From JAGVSZ01 sp963716855 (GTDB taxonomy: Bacteria; Pseudomonadota; Gammaproteobacteria; Burkholderiales; SG8-39), in the NCBI GenBank assembly GCA_963716855.1, contig CAVQUV010000004.1:127843-191842 (forward strand): 64,000 nucleotides of DNA. The letters run 5' to 3'. This document shows positions 40,085-48,645 of the stretch, one piece after another. The translations under genes were made by a program, and so were the position numbers. Each line of letters opens with the position of its first letter. Within the stretch, counting starts at the first letter, position 1. The notes below the pieces were generated by a model. It saw nothing but the letters and a program-made list of their open reading frames with translations. It was not told where the DNA came from and made no database searches.

Positions 40085-40522
40085 ATGTCACGTCTCTTCA
40101 CCATCGTCGCCCTGCTGATCATCGCTCAGCGTGCATTGGCGTGCACCTGTGCTCCTCGACTTTGCGACGGATGTTCACTTTCGGAGCAGGAGCAGTTTGC
40201 GCAAACCGAAGTGCGTCGCGATCTTGAGTGGGCAGCCACGGTCGGCGTGTTTCGCGTCCTTCGCGTGTACTCCCTGGAGGCGACCGCGTCGCGTCCACTA
40301 TGGATGTACGCCGACGTTCAGCCCGTGGAGATCTTCAAAGGCAAACAGGACATATCGCGCGTGATCCTCGGTCCCCCGGCTTCCTGTGGGATGGGCGGCG
40401 ACGTCGATGCCGGACGCTTATTCTTTCTTACCGCCGGGGACGGCGTTATCGGTTGCGCGTACGGAGATTCACGGCCTCTGGAAGCATTGAAGGTGCTGCG
40501 CACGCTTCGTGAACGCCAATAG
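40085..40522 (+). CDS. Cassette 2: secreted cysteine-rich protein
   Basis: This is a 145-residue protein starting at the ATG 3 bp after attC1. The signal peptide ends at about residue 19 (LACTC), and the mature N-terminus has CTCAPRLCDGC, with later cysteines in PPASCGMGG and IGCAYG. The Cys-x-Cys at the processed end recalls TIMP/netrin-like modules, but the family is not certain. It ends inside the next R'' site, as is usual for cassette genes. Confidence 0.65.
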   Translation: MSRLFTIVALLIIAQRALACTCAPRLCDGCSLSEQEQFAQTEVRRDLEWAATVGVFRVLRVYSLEATASRPLWMYADVQPVEIFKGKQDISRVILGPPASCGMGGDVDAGRLFFLTAGDGVIGCAYGDSRPLEALKVLRTLRERQ

Positions 40523-40618
40523 CCCTAACCCGCGCTTCGAGCCGACGGCTGCAAGCGTGCCGCTTGCAGTACCCTCGTCGCTTCGCTCCTCGGCCGCGGC
40601 TCAAGCGCAACGTTGGGC
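40522..40618 (+). repeat. attC site 2
   Basis: R'' GCCCTAAC and R' GTTGGGC close a long palindrome. The L'' arm CGCTTCGAGCCG pairs with CGGCTCAAGCG leaving one extrahelical C, which sets recombination direction. Confidence 0.88.
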
Positions 40619-40627
40619 GCTGTCGTT

Positions 40628-41053
40628 ATGTTAAGCATCGAGTTCGAACCGCCTCGCACTGCCGAACCGTGCGCGTGTTGTGGCGGCCAAACGACCGCGC
40701 TGACGCGCTTCGTCTACGAAGATGGGAATGCTCATGCCGTCTATCTGGCGTCATATTCAGATAATCACGCGGAACGCGTCGTAAGCGTTGCTCTTGGCCT
40801 AGGGGAGTGGGGAGACGGAGCTTCCCCGGACCAGCGCGTGGCCTTCGCATTCAACCTCAGGAGCGACGCCAATCAATTCCAAATTATGGTGATCGATCCC
40901 GACCACTCACCCTGGTCACACGCTACGTATTTGGGTTCTATGCTCTCGCGCGAAGAAGCGCTAGCGCATCCGTTGATAAAAGAACTTTTTCACATCACCG
41001 ACCACATCGTGGCGGAAGATGCTGCTATCAAGACCTACCTGTCTCTCCATTGA
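40628..41053 (+). CDS. Cassette 3: protein of unknown function
   Basis: This is a 141-residue soluble protein. It has a small cysteine cluster near the N-terminus (CACCGG) and an acidic middle. The ATG at 40628 lies 10 bp after attC2; an upstream TTG start would lie within attC2. The family is not recognised. Confidence 0.6.
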   Translation: MLSIEFEPPRTAEPCACCGGQTTALTRFVYEDGNAHAVYLASYSDNHAERVVSVALGLGEWGDGASPDQRVAFAFNLRSDANQFQIMVIDPDHSPWSHATYLGSMLSREEALAHPLIKELFHITDHIVAEDAAIKTYLSLH

Positions 41054-41060
41054 GGTTGCG

Positions 41061-41155
41061 CCCAACCCGGCGCTCGAGAGGACCGTCCAACAGCGTTGCT
41101 GTTGGATTCCCTTCGCGCGTTGCGCGCCGGCGGCCTCTCAGCTCTGTCGTTAGGT
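41061..41155 (+). repeat. attC site 3
   Basis: R'' GCCCAAC, R' GTTAGGT; arms GCTCGAGAGGACC and GGCCTCTCAGC. Confidence 0.85.
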
Positions 41156-41167
41156 TGCTCGCAGCGT

Positions 41168-41752
41168 ATGGCAGAGATCCAGTTCTTTGCGACAGAGGCG
41201 GACCACGAGTCCGTAGTCTCTGCTCTTGTCTTGCGCTACAAGGCGACGTTCGTCATGGACGCTGGCGCGTCGCTCCCCTTGCCGGTCTTCTCGACCGTGG
41301 CTCAAGTCATGAGTGCCATCGCCGGCGATGACTTCGGACCTCGGTTCTTTGTGCTGTCCGCCGAGTGGCAGGTCGAACCATTGATCTTCTCGGAAGCTGT
41401 GCGTCAGGACGGATCGGTTCGCTACCATGTACGCGGCCGCTATGGAGGCCCGTCACTCGATTACATCGCCAAGCGACCAACTCTATCCCCACTCGGTCCG
41501 CAAATCGTGCCCAGCAGCTTGAGCACGTTCCCGTCGTACTACCTTAGCCCTGGCGAGGTTCGTTCCCCAGGGTCTCTGCAAGCCGCCCTAACCATGGCGC
41601 GGCGGATTGTTAGTCGTGGCGGCAAGCGCACGTCGGTGAAGCAGACCGGCAGGCCGGGGCCTATCGCGATGGCCGACGCCAGGCGCGCACACAATCAGGG
41701 AAGCTGGCTCAGGGTGGGTGAGTGGCGTCATGAACCCAGGAACGCAACCTAA
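41168..41752 (+). CDS. Cassette 4: protein of unknown function
   Basis: This is a 194-residue soluble protein (MAEIQFFATEADHES). The C-terminal 40 residues are basic (RRIVSRGGKRTSVKQTGRPG). No known domain is recognised. The gene ends one base before the AAC of attC4. Confidence 0.6.
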   Translation: MAEIQFFATEADHESVVSALVLRYKATFVMDAGASLPLPVFSTVAQVMSAIAGDDFGPRFFVLSAEWQVEPLIFSEAVRQDGSVRYHVRGRYGGPSLDYIAKRPTLSPLGPQIVPSSLSTFPSYYLSPGEVRSPGSLQAALTMARRIVSRGGKRTSVKQTGRPGPIAMADARRAHNQGSWLRVGEWRHEPRNAT

Positions 41753-41824
41753 CCCTTCGCTCCAGCCGACCTGCTACGGCTGGCTTCGCTAGCCTTCGCA
41801 GGCGGCTGAGCTCAAACGTTAGGC
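41747..41824 (+). repeat. attC site 4
   Basis: R'' ACCTAAC, R' GTTAGGC; shares its outer arms (CTTCGCTCCAGCCG / CGGCTGAGCTCAA) with attC site 25. Confidence 0.88.
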
Positions 41825-41829
41825 TTCAC

Positions 41830-42123
41830 ATGGCCCGGACCGAAACGCTGCGCGAAGGCACCTGGTTGTATGACGGGTCAGTCTTGTGTCGAGTTAGGAT
41901 CGTTCGACGCGATTGGGACTACTACCATGAGAGTTGGGACCCAGATCCGCCGGACTTGGATGTTGATGGGTGGGCGTATTACGTCGAGTTTGAGTCGCCC
42001 CCTGCGTCTGGCTCGTTTGGTCAGCCATCCACGAGCTGCCTTTCTTACTCCGACGCGGTGACTCTCGCTGAAAAGACAGCCAAAGAAATCCGCTGGCTTG
42101 GCGAGGTGATGCGTGAAGCCTAA
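41830..42123 (+). CDS. Cassette 5: small protein of unknown function
   Basis: This is a 97-residue acidic protein rich in Trp and Tyr (DWDYYHESWDPDPPDLDVDGWAYYVEFES). The ATG lies 6 bp after attC4 and the stop is inside attC5, as in a compact cassette. No family is recognised. Confidence 0.62.
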   Translation: MARTETLREGTWLYDGSVLCRVRIVRRDWDYYHESWDPDPPDLDVDGWAYYVEFESPPASGSFGQPSTSCLSYSDAVTLAEKTAKEIRWLGEVMREA

Positions 42124-42207
42124 CCCCCCAGTTAACGCGGACGCGCGCGCGAGTTCCGTGCTGTGCAGGGGCCATGCGGCGCGCGCCGGTTACCGCGAAC
42201 GTTGCGC
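42118..42207 (+). repeat. attC site 5
   Basis: R'' GCCTAAC and a degenerate R' GTTGCGC flank CAGTTAACGCGGACG and CCGGTTACCGCG arms. Confidence 0.75.
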
Positions 42208-42233
42208 AGCGATGGGAAGTCGGAGGCAGAATC

Positions 42234-42992
42234 GTGGATGCTAGTGTTGTCGGCACTATCGTGTTCACATGTACGTTCGCGGGTGCGCTACTCGGAATGT
42301 GGTTGCGCACCGTCTTACCAGAACATTATTTCGACACTGAGTCGAGAGACACGGTGAAGGTTGGCATCGGACTCGTCGCTACGATGACTGCCCTCGTTCT
42401 TGGCCTGGTCACCGCCTCTGCCAAAAGCTCCTTTGATGATGTGAACACAGCAGTGAAACAATTCGCCACTCAAATCCTCTCTCTGGACCGCGCACTTGCT
42501 CGCTACGGGTCCGAGACCGGCGAGATTCGCAAGGGCCTGCAGCGCGCGGTTGGGGCCCGAATCGACATGATTTGGCCACAGGACTCCTCCAAGCCTGCCG
42601 GTCTGGATCCGATGCGCGCGCCAGGAGTTGAGGGACTCGCGGACGCAATCCGGAGTCTGAACCCGAAGGACGACTCCCAGCGCGCGCTCCAGGCCCGGGC
42701 GTTGGACCTCGCGGAAGCCCTATTACAGGCCAGGTGGCTTGTGATCGCCAGCGCCGGGGCGTCAGTTCCCTTCCCGTTCCTTACGGTCCTCCTGTTCTGG
42801 CTCACGATCACATTCGCGAGCTTCGGGCTGTTTGCTCCGCGGAACGCCATGGTTGTCACGGTTCTGTTCGTTTGTGCACTGTCCGTTGGGAGCGCCGTAT
42901 TCCTCGTATTGGAGATGGATGGGCCATTCGAAGGTTTCCTCAAGGTCTCTGCGGACCCGTTGCGCGCCGCACATGCACGTCTGAATCAGTAG
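42234..42992 (+). CDS. Cassette 6: DUF4239-type membrane protein
   Basis: This 252-residue protein has about four membrane helices (8-28, 45-63, 178-198, 205-225) and a cytoplasmic helical loop between. GIGLVATMTALVLGLVTASAKSSFDD is the hallmark of the DUF4239 (bestrophin-like) family. The GTG at 42234 is chosen because a CGGAGG ribosome-binding site lies 7 bp upstream and the longer frame starts inside attC5. An ion-conducting role is possible but unproven. Confidence 0.72.
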   Translation: MDASVVGTIVFTCTFAGALLGMWLRTVLPEHYFDTESRDTVKVGIGLVATMTALVLGLVTASAKSSFDDVNTAVKQFATQILSLDRALARYGSETGEIRKGLQRAVGARIDMIWPQDSSKPAGLDPMRAPGVEGLADAIRSLNPKDDSQRALQARALDLAEALLQARWLVIASAGASVPFPFLTVLLFWLTITFASFGLFAPRNAMVVTVLFVCALSVGSAVFLVLEMDGPFEGFLKVSADPLRAAHARLNQ

Positions 42993-43023
42993 GTGCGTCA
43001 CGGTCGCGTGCGTGCAGATCGCT

Positions 43024-43104
43024 GCCCAACCCCGCAATGAACCGGACGGTCCAACAGCGGCGCTTCGCTTGCTGTTGTCCGGCCGGTTATTGTGATCGTT
43101 GGGC
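43024..43104 (+). repeat. attC site 6
   Basis: R'' GCCCAAC, R' GTTGGGC, perfect complements; central arms CCAACAGC and GCTGTTG. Confidence 0.88.
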
Positions 43105-43127
43105 GTCATGCTTGTAGCGTCGACTGA

Positions 43128-43625
43128 ATGGATACGACACAGATTCTTGTAACTGCCGCCGTTGGCCTAGTGGCGAGTCTGGTCACAGCGGTAGTGACGC
43201 ATTTTTTGACGCGGCAACAAGAGCGACGCAAACACGAACGCGAGGTTGCGGCAAAGCTTGCTGAACTGAACTCCAGGGAGAGTAGCGTCACCCAGATCTT
43301 AGCGACACAGTATGCACAAGCTTGCCTCGTCGTCGAGCGCCCGAATCAGGCCGAACGTGATCGGATTTTCCTCCCCGTTGGCTGTCGCATAACTCTGGGG
43401 CGTGCCCCTCATAACGAAATCGTAGTAGATGACAGAGCACTGTCGCGGCAACATCTTGCGTTTCGTGCACTCGGGTCCACTACCTACCTTGAACCACTTG
43501 GGGGAGCGAATGGAGTCACGGTCAATGGGAACGAAGTTCGCGAGCCAGTGAAGCTGTCCAACGGGGACATAGTCTCTGTTCCGGGTTCGTCCTTCAAACT
43601 CACTTTTGTCGCCCTGCGCAGCTAG
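43128..43625 (+). CDS. Cassette 7: membrane-anchored FHA-domain protein
   Basis: This 165-residue protein has one N-terminal membrane helix (6-27), a charged coiled linker (28-60) and a forkhead-associated domain (about 66-162). The phosphothreonine-binding residues are present: G91-R92, S106-R107-x-H109, N128-G129 and N133-G134. It should bind a phospho-threonine protein at the inner face of the membrane. No kinase partner is adjacent, so it must tap a host signalling route. Confidence 0.82.
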   Translation: MDTTQILVTAAVGLVASLVTAVVTHFLTRQQERRKHEREVAAKLAELNSRESSVTQILATQYAQACLVVERPNQAERDRIFLPVGCRITLGRAPHNEIVVDDRALSRQHLAFRALGSTTYLEPLGGANGVTVNGNEVREPVKLSNGDIVSVPGSSFKLTFVALRS

Positions 43626-43637
43626 AGCAGCAACGAC

Positions 43638-43739
43638 GCCCAACCCCGCCTTGCAGCCGACCGCCGCAAGCGCGCTTCGCTTGCTTGCGGTGCCCTCGTC
43701 GCTTCGCTCCTCGGCGGCGGCTGAAGGCGAATGTTGGGC
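43638..43739 (+). repeat. attC site 7
   Basis: R'' GCCCAAC, R' GTTGGGC; long subfamily with the internal block CTCGTCGCTTCGCTCCTCGG, shared with attC2 and 14. Confidence 0.88.
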
Positions 43740-43749
43740 GTAGTCCACG

Positions 43750-44577
43750 ATGCGCACTGTTCCCGCCCGACTCCACGTGCTTCTTGCGAGAGAGGCATCG
43801 ACGGCTGTTGTCCTGCGACGCGGGCCATCTCGGCACGTGGCCGCGATCGGGTGGGACAGGAAGACTGATCGGTTCAAGGTTGCCCAGTGGCTGTACGGTC
43901 GCATCTACGAACGCCGTTCTGATCTGTCTCCCGACGGCAAGCATCTGATCTATTTCGCGATGAATGGTCGTTGGGAATCGAAGGTAAAGGGCGCCTGGAC
44001 TGCGGTGTCCAAGGCGCCTTATCTCAAGGCCTTGGGGTTGTTCGCGAAAGGCGATTGCTGGCACGGCGGTGGTCTGTTTCTTTCATCGAAGGAGTACTGG
44101 CTTAACGACGGTTACGGGCATGAATCGCTGCACGACGACTCGAGACTCAAGCGCGCACGCGGCTACCCTTGGAAAGAGTCATATGGTGGCGAGTGCCCCG
44201 GGGTCTACTACCTAAGGTTGCAGCGCGATGGGTGGGCAATGAAGTACACGGCACCCGACGGCAAAGGCGGGAACGTCACGCTATTCGAGAAACGCGTTAG
44301 TGCGCACTGGAGGCTTCGCAAACGCGCCTACGCCACGCTTTTTCGTCCGGTCGGTCGCGGGTGTTACTTTGATGAACACGAGCTCTGGAATTCCCGTACC
44401 GAGGCGGGCCTGGAGTTTCCCGACTGGGAGTGGGCCGAGGTCGACGGGGGGCGCCTCGTCTGGGCGCAAGGCGGCAAGCTGTTCTCTGGTCGCGTCGGTC
44501 CGCGCGGGTTGGGCAGTGTCAAGGAGCTCTATGATTTCAACTCGCTATGTTTCCAAAGGCTTGGTGCGCCTTACTGA
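43750..44577 (+). CDS. Cassette 8: protein of unknown function (beta-propeller-like)
   Basis: This is a 275-residue protein rich in Trp, Gly and Tyr with repeated short beta-type segments (DRFKVAQWLYGRIYERRSDLSPDGKHLIYFA, CPGVYYLRLQRDGWAMKYTAP, GGRLVWAQGGKLFSG). The 'LSPDGKHLIYF' block resembles one blade of a TolB/WD40-like propeller. The reaction is unknown. The ATG lies 10 bp after attC7. Confidence 0.62.
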   Translation: MRTVPARLHVLLAREASTAVVLRRGPSRHVAAIGWDRKTDRFKVAQWLYGRIYERRSDLSPDGKHLIYFAMNGRWESKVKGAWTAVSKAPYLKALGLFAKGDCWHGGGLFLSSKEYWLNDGYGHESLHDDSRLKRARGYPWKESYGGECPGVYYLRLQRDGWAMKYTAPDGKGGNVTLFEKRVSAHWRLRKRAYATLFRPVGRGCYFDEHELWNSRTEAGLEFPDWEWAEVDGGRLVWAQGGKLFSGRVGPRGLGSVKELYDFNSLCFQRLGAPY

Positions 44578-44584
44578 GGACCAC

Positions 44585-44663
44585 GCCCAACCAGCGGTTG
44601 CAGCGGACCCGCTCCGGCGGGCTTCGCCCGCCTCCGCAGCTCCGCTGAACCGCGACGTTGGAC
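44585..44663 (+). repeat. attC site 8
   Basis: R'' GCCCAAC, R' GTTGGAC; carries the central hairpin GGCGGGCTTCGCCCGCC found in several other sites. Confidence 0.88.
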
Positions 44664-44696
44664 GTCAAATTGCGGCCGCAAAGAAGGGGGGAGGAC

Positions 44697-45665
44697 ATGA
44701 GAGCGATCTGCCGATTGGCGTTTGGACTGCTGGCACTGCTGATTGCGGGAAGCCCAGAGGCGCAATCGAATTACCCGGAGAAACCGATCCGCCTGGTCGT
44801 CGGTTTCCCGCCAGGCAGTACCGTAGACATCGTCGCGCGGCTGCTCGGCCAACAGTTTGCCCAATCGCTCGGGCAGCCGGTCATGGTGGAGAACGTTCCC
44901 GGTGCCGCCGGCAACATTGCAACAGACCGCGCAGCAAAGGCGTCGCCCGATGGCTATACCCTCACACTCGTGGGCTCCGGTCAGATCCTTGTGAATCCCA
45001 GCCTTTACCAGGTGGCGTACGACCCGGTGAAAGATTTCGCGCCTGTATCGCAGGTCTGCGTGATCCCGACCATCCTGGTCGTCCACAACGCCGTACCTGC
45101 GAGAACCGTTATGGAGGTGGTTGCCTTAGCGAAGGCGCAGCCCGGCGCATTGACATTTGCCACCAGCGGGAGCGGCAGCCCGCCGCACATAGCGGGCGAA
45201 CTGTTGAAGTCCATGGCGGGGATCGACATACGAGATGTTCCCTACAAAGGGGTGCCCGCTGCCATACCTGATCTGCTCAGCGGTCGCGTCACGATGATGT
45301 TCAGCCCCATGTCGGCCATTTTGCCTCTCGTGCGCGAAGGAAAGCTGCGTGCGCTAGCGGTGACCTCGCTAAAGCGTTCGGCGACCCTCCCGCAGTTACC
45401 AACCATCGACGAATCGGGATTCCCGGGTTTCGAGGTGACTTTGTGGTTCGGCCTCCTCGCGCCGGCTCGGACCCCGACGGCGATCATCGGCAAGCTTCAT
45501 CTCGAAACCATGAAGATACTTCAGCAAGCTGATGTGCGCACCAAGCTCGCCGACCTTGGCTACGAAGTCATCGGCAATTCGCCCGACGAATTCGCAACAG
45601 AAATCAAATCCGAACTACCGAGATGGGCGAGACTCATTAGGGAATTCCGTATAAAGCCCGACTAG
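44697..45665 (+). CDS. Cassette 9: Bug/TctC-family tripartite tricarboxylate transporter receptor
   Basis: This is a 322-residue periplasmic binding protein with signal peptide (to about residue 23). Family marks are YPEKPIRLVVGFPPGSTVDIVARLL, VMVENVPGAAGNIATDRAAKASPDGYTL and KDFAPVSQVCVIPTILVV. It binds carboxylates in the periplasm; the membrane partners TctA/B are absent. This family is hugely expanded in Burkholderiales, so the cassette may have captured a host-lineage gene. Confidence 0.88.
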   Translation: MRAICRLAFGLLALLIAGSPEAQSNYPEKPIRLVVGFPPGSTVDIVARLLGQQFAQSLGQPVMVENVPGAAGNIATDRAAKASPDGYTLTLVGSGQILVNPSLYQVAYDPVKDFAPVSQVCVIPTILVVHNAVPARTVMEVVALAKAQPGALTFATSGSGSPPHIAGELLKSMAGIDIRDVPYKGVPAAIPDLLSGRVTMMFSPMSAILPLVREGKLRALAVTSLKRSATLPQLPTIDESGFPGFEVTLWFGLLAPARTPTAIIGKLHLETMKILQQADVRTKLADLGYEVIGNSPDEFATEIKSELPRWARLIREFRIKPD

Positions 45666-45743
45666 GGGACTTACCAGCCGCGCCTTCGGAATCTCGCGCC
45701 CCGAGGCGGTAGGCGTGACTGCGGACTGATTGCGTGAAATGAC

Positions 45744-45824
45744 GCCCAACCATCCGATGCAGCGGACCGCTTCAAAGCGAGCTTTCGCTCGCTTCTTCGC
45801 GGCCGCTGATCGGAGCCGTTGGGC
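45744..45824 (+). repeat. attC site 9
   Basis: R'' GCCCAAC and R' GTTGGGC, perfect complements, with arms GCAGCGGACCGC and GCGGCCGCTGATC. The 78 bp between the receptor gene and this site hold no gene. Confidence 0.88.
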
Positions 45825-46041
45825 GTCCGCTTCCGGGATCAGTCCGAACGACTGCTTCCCGCCGCCTCTTTCTTCCGCTTTGGGTCGCGGCCGGTCGCGA
45901 CTGTCTCTGCGCGTCCGGAAGCGGTCGGACCCGACGCGGCTCCAGTAGGGCAAGTGCGACTGCGGTGGGCAGGGTGACGCCTGTATTGGCTCCCGTTGCA
46001 TGATGCCACCGCGACTGCAAGCGGAGGCGTATCATTTTCTG

Positions 46042-47118
46042 ATGACAAGAGCACCGCCCACTAGCGGATCGATTCCGGATTACCTGCGCGAAGCGGAGGC
46101 GCGGGGGGCCGTTCCTGCCGGTTTCCGTGTTCAGGGCCTCGAGCCCCTGACCGGCGGGCGGACCGGCGCGCGGGTCATCGCGATCCGGCCGGGTTACGTG
46201 CTGAAAGTGTTGCCACGCGACACCTGGCGGGTTGCGGCCATGCAGGCTCCTGACGCGGGAGAGGGGCCGTTGTGGCTGAGCGGCGCCACGCGCGAGCTTC
46301 CCGCGCCGGTTGCGTGTCCGACGGTCGACGTTGCGGTCCACATGGACAACGACGAGTGGTGGATGCTGATGCGCGACGTGTCGGATGGCATCCGGCCGCG
46401 CGGGGCCTTCACGGAGCATGACGAGCGATTGCTGCTGACGGCGATCGCGCGCCTGCATGCGCACTACTGGGACGGGAGCAATGGCCTCGACGCTCTGCCG
46501 CTCGCCCCTGTTCGCGGCACCACGGCCGCTTTTGCCGAGCCCGTCGCCTTCGCTGCCGGGCGCGCGGCACCGTCGGCAGACTGGGTGCCCCGGTGCGTGG
46601 AGGATTTCACGCCGCTCAGGATGCTGCTGCCGGCGTTCCTCGAGATGCTCGATCCCGGCGATGCCGACTTCTACATCCGGGTCGCTTCGGAGCGCTCATG
46701 GCACCGCGGACTCGACGACGCCACGCCGACGCTCAACCACGGCGACCTCAGGCGCGCAAACATCGCCGTCGCGGACAAGACGGTCACGCTGCTCGACTGG
46801 GAGTTCGCATCGCGCGCGCCTGCCGCATGCGATCTGCAACATCATTGGTTCCTGCACTTCTGGGCCTACCCGCCCGATGACGGCCTGCCACCCGAAGCCC
46901 GTGCGCCGCTGCGCGATTTCTATCTGGCCGAACTCGAGGCGGCGCTGGGGCAAGCGATCGACCGCGGGGAGTTCGAGCGGACCTGGGACCTGGGGTGGCT
47001 CCGGACTCTATCGATGATCGGGATTTGCCTAGCAGACACACCCGATCCGACCGCGACGGAGGCGCGTCATCGCGCGAAGGCGGCGATCGCGCTCGCTCGC
47101 GCGATCCTGGACAGGTGA
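46042..47118 (+). CDS. Cassette 10: APH-fold phosphotransferase (aminoglycoside/choline kinase-like)
   Basis: This 358-residue protein belongs to the APH/choline-kinase superfamily. The catalytic Brenner-type motif is NHGDLRRANI (H233, D235, N240), and the metal-binding Asp is in LLDWEF (D252). A possible ATP-lysine is in YVLKVL (K55) after the glycine-rich TGGRTG. The substrate is unknown: aminoglycoside, choline, another small molecule, or a protein. The gene is preceded by about 217 bp without an ORF after attC9, so it may carry its own promoter. An ATG at 46000 is an alternative start. Confidence 0.75.
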   Translation: MTRAPPTSGSIPDYLREAEARGAVPAGFRVQGLEPLTGGRTGARVIAIRPGYVLKVLPRDTWRVAAMQAPDAGEGPLWLSGATRELPAPVACPTVDVAVHMDNDEWWMLMRDVSDGIRPRGAFTEHDERLLLTAIARLHAHYWDGSNGLDALPLAPVRGTTAAFAEPVAFAAGRAAPSADWVPRCVEDFTPLRMLLPAFLEMLDPGDADFYIRVASERSWHRGLDDATPTLNHGDLRRANIAVADKTVTLLDWEFASRAPAACDLQHHWFLHFWAYPPDDGLPPEARAPLRDFYLAELEAALGQAIDRGEFERTWDLGWLRTLSMIGICLADTPDPTATEARHRAKAAIALARAILDR

Positions 47119-47144
47119 CGCAGAGCCCGGTGCCCAGAGATGAC

Positions 47145-47213
47145 GCCCAACCCGGCAGTCAACCGGACGCTGCGCGATAAAGCCGCGCAGCGCCGGTTAC
47201 TTCTACGTTAAGC
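47145..47213 (+). repeat. attC site 10
   Basis: R'' GCCCAAC and R' GTTAAGC; short (69 bp) with central CTGCGCG/CGCGCAG arms. Confidence 0.85.
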
Positions 47214-47231
47214 AGCATAGAACGATCGACC

Positions 47232-47612
47232 ATGTCGACCAACGCATCGACCTGCGAGTTGTGTACCCCAAATGAAGTGATACTTGAGAACGCGCTCGCG
47301 TATGTGCGTTACGACAGCAATTCCCTTAGCCGCGGACACGTCCTAGTTGTGCCGAAACGACATGTCGCGAACTTTTTCGATATGACCACCGAGGAGCAGT
47401 CAGCGGTTCTCGCATTACTCAATCAGGCGCACAAAGCCAGCCACGTGCAGCACTCGCCAGATGGCTACAACATTGGCGTGAATATTGGAAAGGCCGGCGG
47501 TCAGTCGCAAATGCATGTACATGTCCATCTGATCCCCCGGTATTCAGGTGATGTGCCAGATCCGCGCGGTGGTATTCGGTGTGTGCTGGCGGGCAAGCGG
47601 CATGCTGCTTAA
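47232..47612 (+). CDS. Cassette 11: HIT-family nucleotide hydrolase
   Basis: This is a 126-residue HIT protein. The triad HVHVHLIPR (H95, H97, H99) is intact, preceded by an N-terminal CELC pair (8-11) and the HVLVVPKRHVANFFDMT strand-helix. It should hydrolyse nucleotide phosphoramidates or dinucleotides (Ap4A/AMP-lysine type). The stop is inside the attC11 R'' site. Confidence 0.9.
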   Translation: MSTNASTCELCTPNEVILENALAYVRYDSNSLSRGHVLVVPKRHVANFFDMTTEEQSAVLALLNQAHKASHVQHSPDGYNIGVNIGKAGGQSQMHVHVHLIPRYSGDVPDPRGGIRCVLAGKRHAA

Positions 47613-47693
47613 CCCGGCAGCCCAGCGGACGCGCGGGAAGTGCCGCGATTTGCAAGGGTCAGTGGCCGTGCACCACTGGCTTCCAGGTTAGGC
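47607..47693 (+). repeat. attC site 11
   Basis: R'' GCTTAAC and R' GTTAGGC; its inner arms (CAGTGGCC/GGCCGTGCACCACTGG region) are divergent from the main families. Confidence 0.75.
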
Positions 47694-47715
47694 ACCGGGG
47701 CCATCGAGGCGTGAG

Positions 47716-48162
47716 ATGCGTTCGTCCAGGTCAATCCTTGTCGGTGCCAGGTCTGTCGCTGTTGTCGGCCTTTGTACGTCGTCTCTGGCCTCCACGGTAA
47801 GCGTCGAGCCCGGTCTGTACGACCTCACTGCACAGACGGTCTTGCCTCATTTGGAAGAGAGCCTCCGATACGCCACTACACGCTCTCGCCGATGTCTGGG
47901 TACGCTTGAAGCTTCCGCACTGTTTCCGCTCCTGCGTCACGAGGCCTTTGCGGGCTGTTCGCTGGTACACGAGTCCTCATCTGAGGTCGAAGCGCATTTC
48001 TCCCTGCGCTGCAACAATCCCCAGGCCGCCACGGGTGCTGCACACTTCGCGCTGCAATCCGGTGGATTTCACGCGGTGCTTCACGTCAAGATGGGTGGCA
48101 AGAACATGACGCTGTCGCAACGTATTAGTGCGCCGCGCCTGGGCGCGTGCACGGCCGAGTAG
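47716..48162 (+). CDS. Cassette 12: secreted DUF3617-like protein
   Basis: This is a 148-residue protein with a signal peptide (ending near SSLA). VEPGLYDLTAQTVLPHLEE resembles the GLWE/GLYEVT start of DUF3617. Three cysteines follow (RRCLG, GCSLV, LRCNN), and one ends the protein (GACTAE). The function is unknown. Confidence 0.55.
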   Translation: MRSSRSILVGARSVAVVGLCTSSLASTVSVEPGLYDLTAQTVLPHLEESLRYATTRSRRCLGTLEASALFPLLRHEAFAGCSLVHESSSEVEAHFSLRCNNPQAATGAAHFALQSGGFHAVLHVKMGGKNMTLSQRISAPRLGACTAE

Positions 48163-48232
48163 TTTCGGTCGTGGCCGTCACCTTGCAAGGCACTGGCGCA
48201 CGCTACGTCGATTGGCGCGGTCATGCGCCGGC

Positions 48233-48310
48233 GCCTAACCCTTCGCTGCACCCGACGCGCTACAGCGGGCTTCGCCCGCTTGCGCGCGCGGGTGAGCTCA
48301 AACGTTCGGC
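48233..48310 (+). repeat. attC site 12
   Basis: R'' GCCTAAC and R' GTTCGGC; central hairpin AGCGGGCTTCGCCCGCT. Confidence 0.88.
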
Positions 48311-48341
48311 GTCATTGGGCCCGTGCTCAACAAGGCTCAGA

Positions 48342-48370
48342 TTGACTCTCGTCTTTTCTGTAGCTACACT
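48342..48370 (+). promoter_or_regulatory. Sigma70 promoter of the BrnT/BrnA cassette
   Basis: TTGACT at 48342-48347, a 17-bp spacer and TACACT at 48365-48370 match sigma70 well. The expected start (about 48376-48378) coincides with the GTG start of brnT, so the message may be leaderless. Confidence 0.7.
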
Positions 48371-48375
48371 AATTC

Positions 48376-48645
48376 GTGCGAATCGAGTTCGACCCTGCCA
48401 AAGATGCCGCAAACCGTGCCAGACACGGCGTGTCGTTGAGCTTGGCGCGGGAACTCGACTGGGATGCTGCGCTTGCCTGGGTCGACCATCGCCTCGGGTA
48501 CGACGAGTTGCGCATGATCGCCCTCGCACCCAAGACCAACACCCTTTACTACGTAGCGTTCGTCGACCGAGGTGACCGACGCAGGATCATCAGTCTCCGC
48601 CGGGCGACGCGTCATGAGGTCAAGCACTATGTCGAAAACGTCTAG
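48376..48645 (+). CDS. brnT: Cassette 13: BrnT-family toxin (RelE-fold ribonuclease)
   Basis: This is an 89-residue protein with the BrnT/DUF497 pattern: IEFDPAKDAANRARHGVSLSLARELDWDAALAW, then RMIALAPKTNTLYYVAFVDRGDRRRIISLRRATRHEV. BrnT toxins are mRNA-cleaving and are neutralised by BrnA, which also represses the operon. Translation starts at a GTG at the end of the promoter region. It overlaps brnA by 17 bp. Confidence 0.88.
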   Translation: MRIEFDPAKDAANRARHGVSLSLARELDWDAALAWVDHRLGYDELRMIALAPKTNTLYYVAFVDRGDRRRIISLRRATRHEVKHYVENV

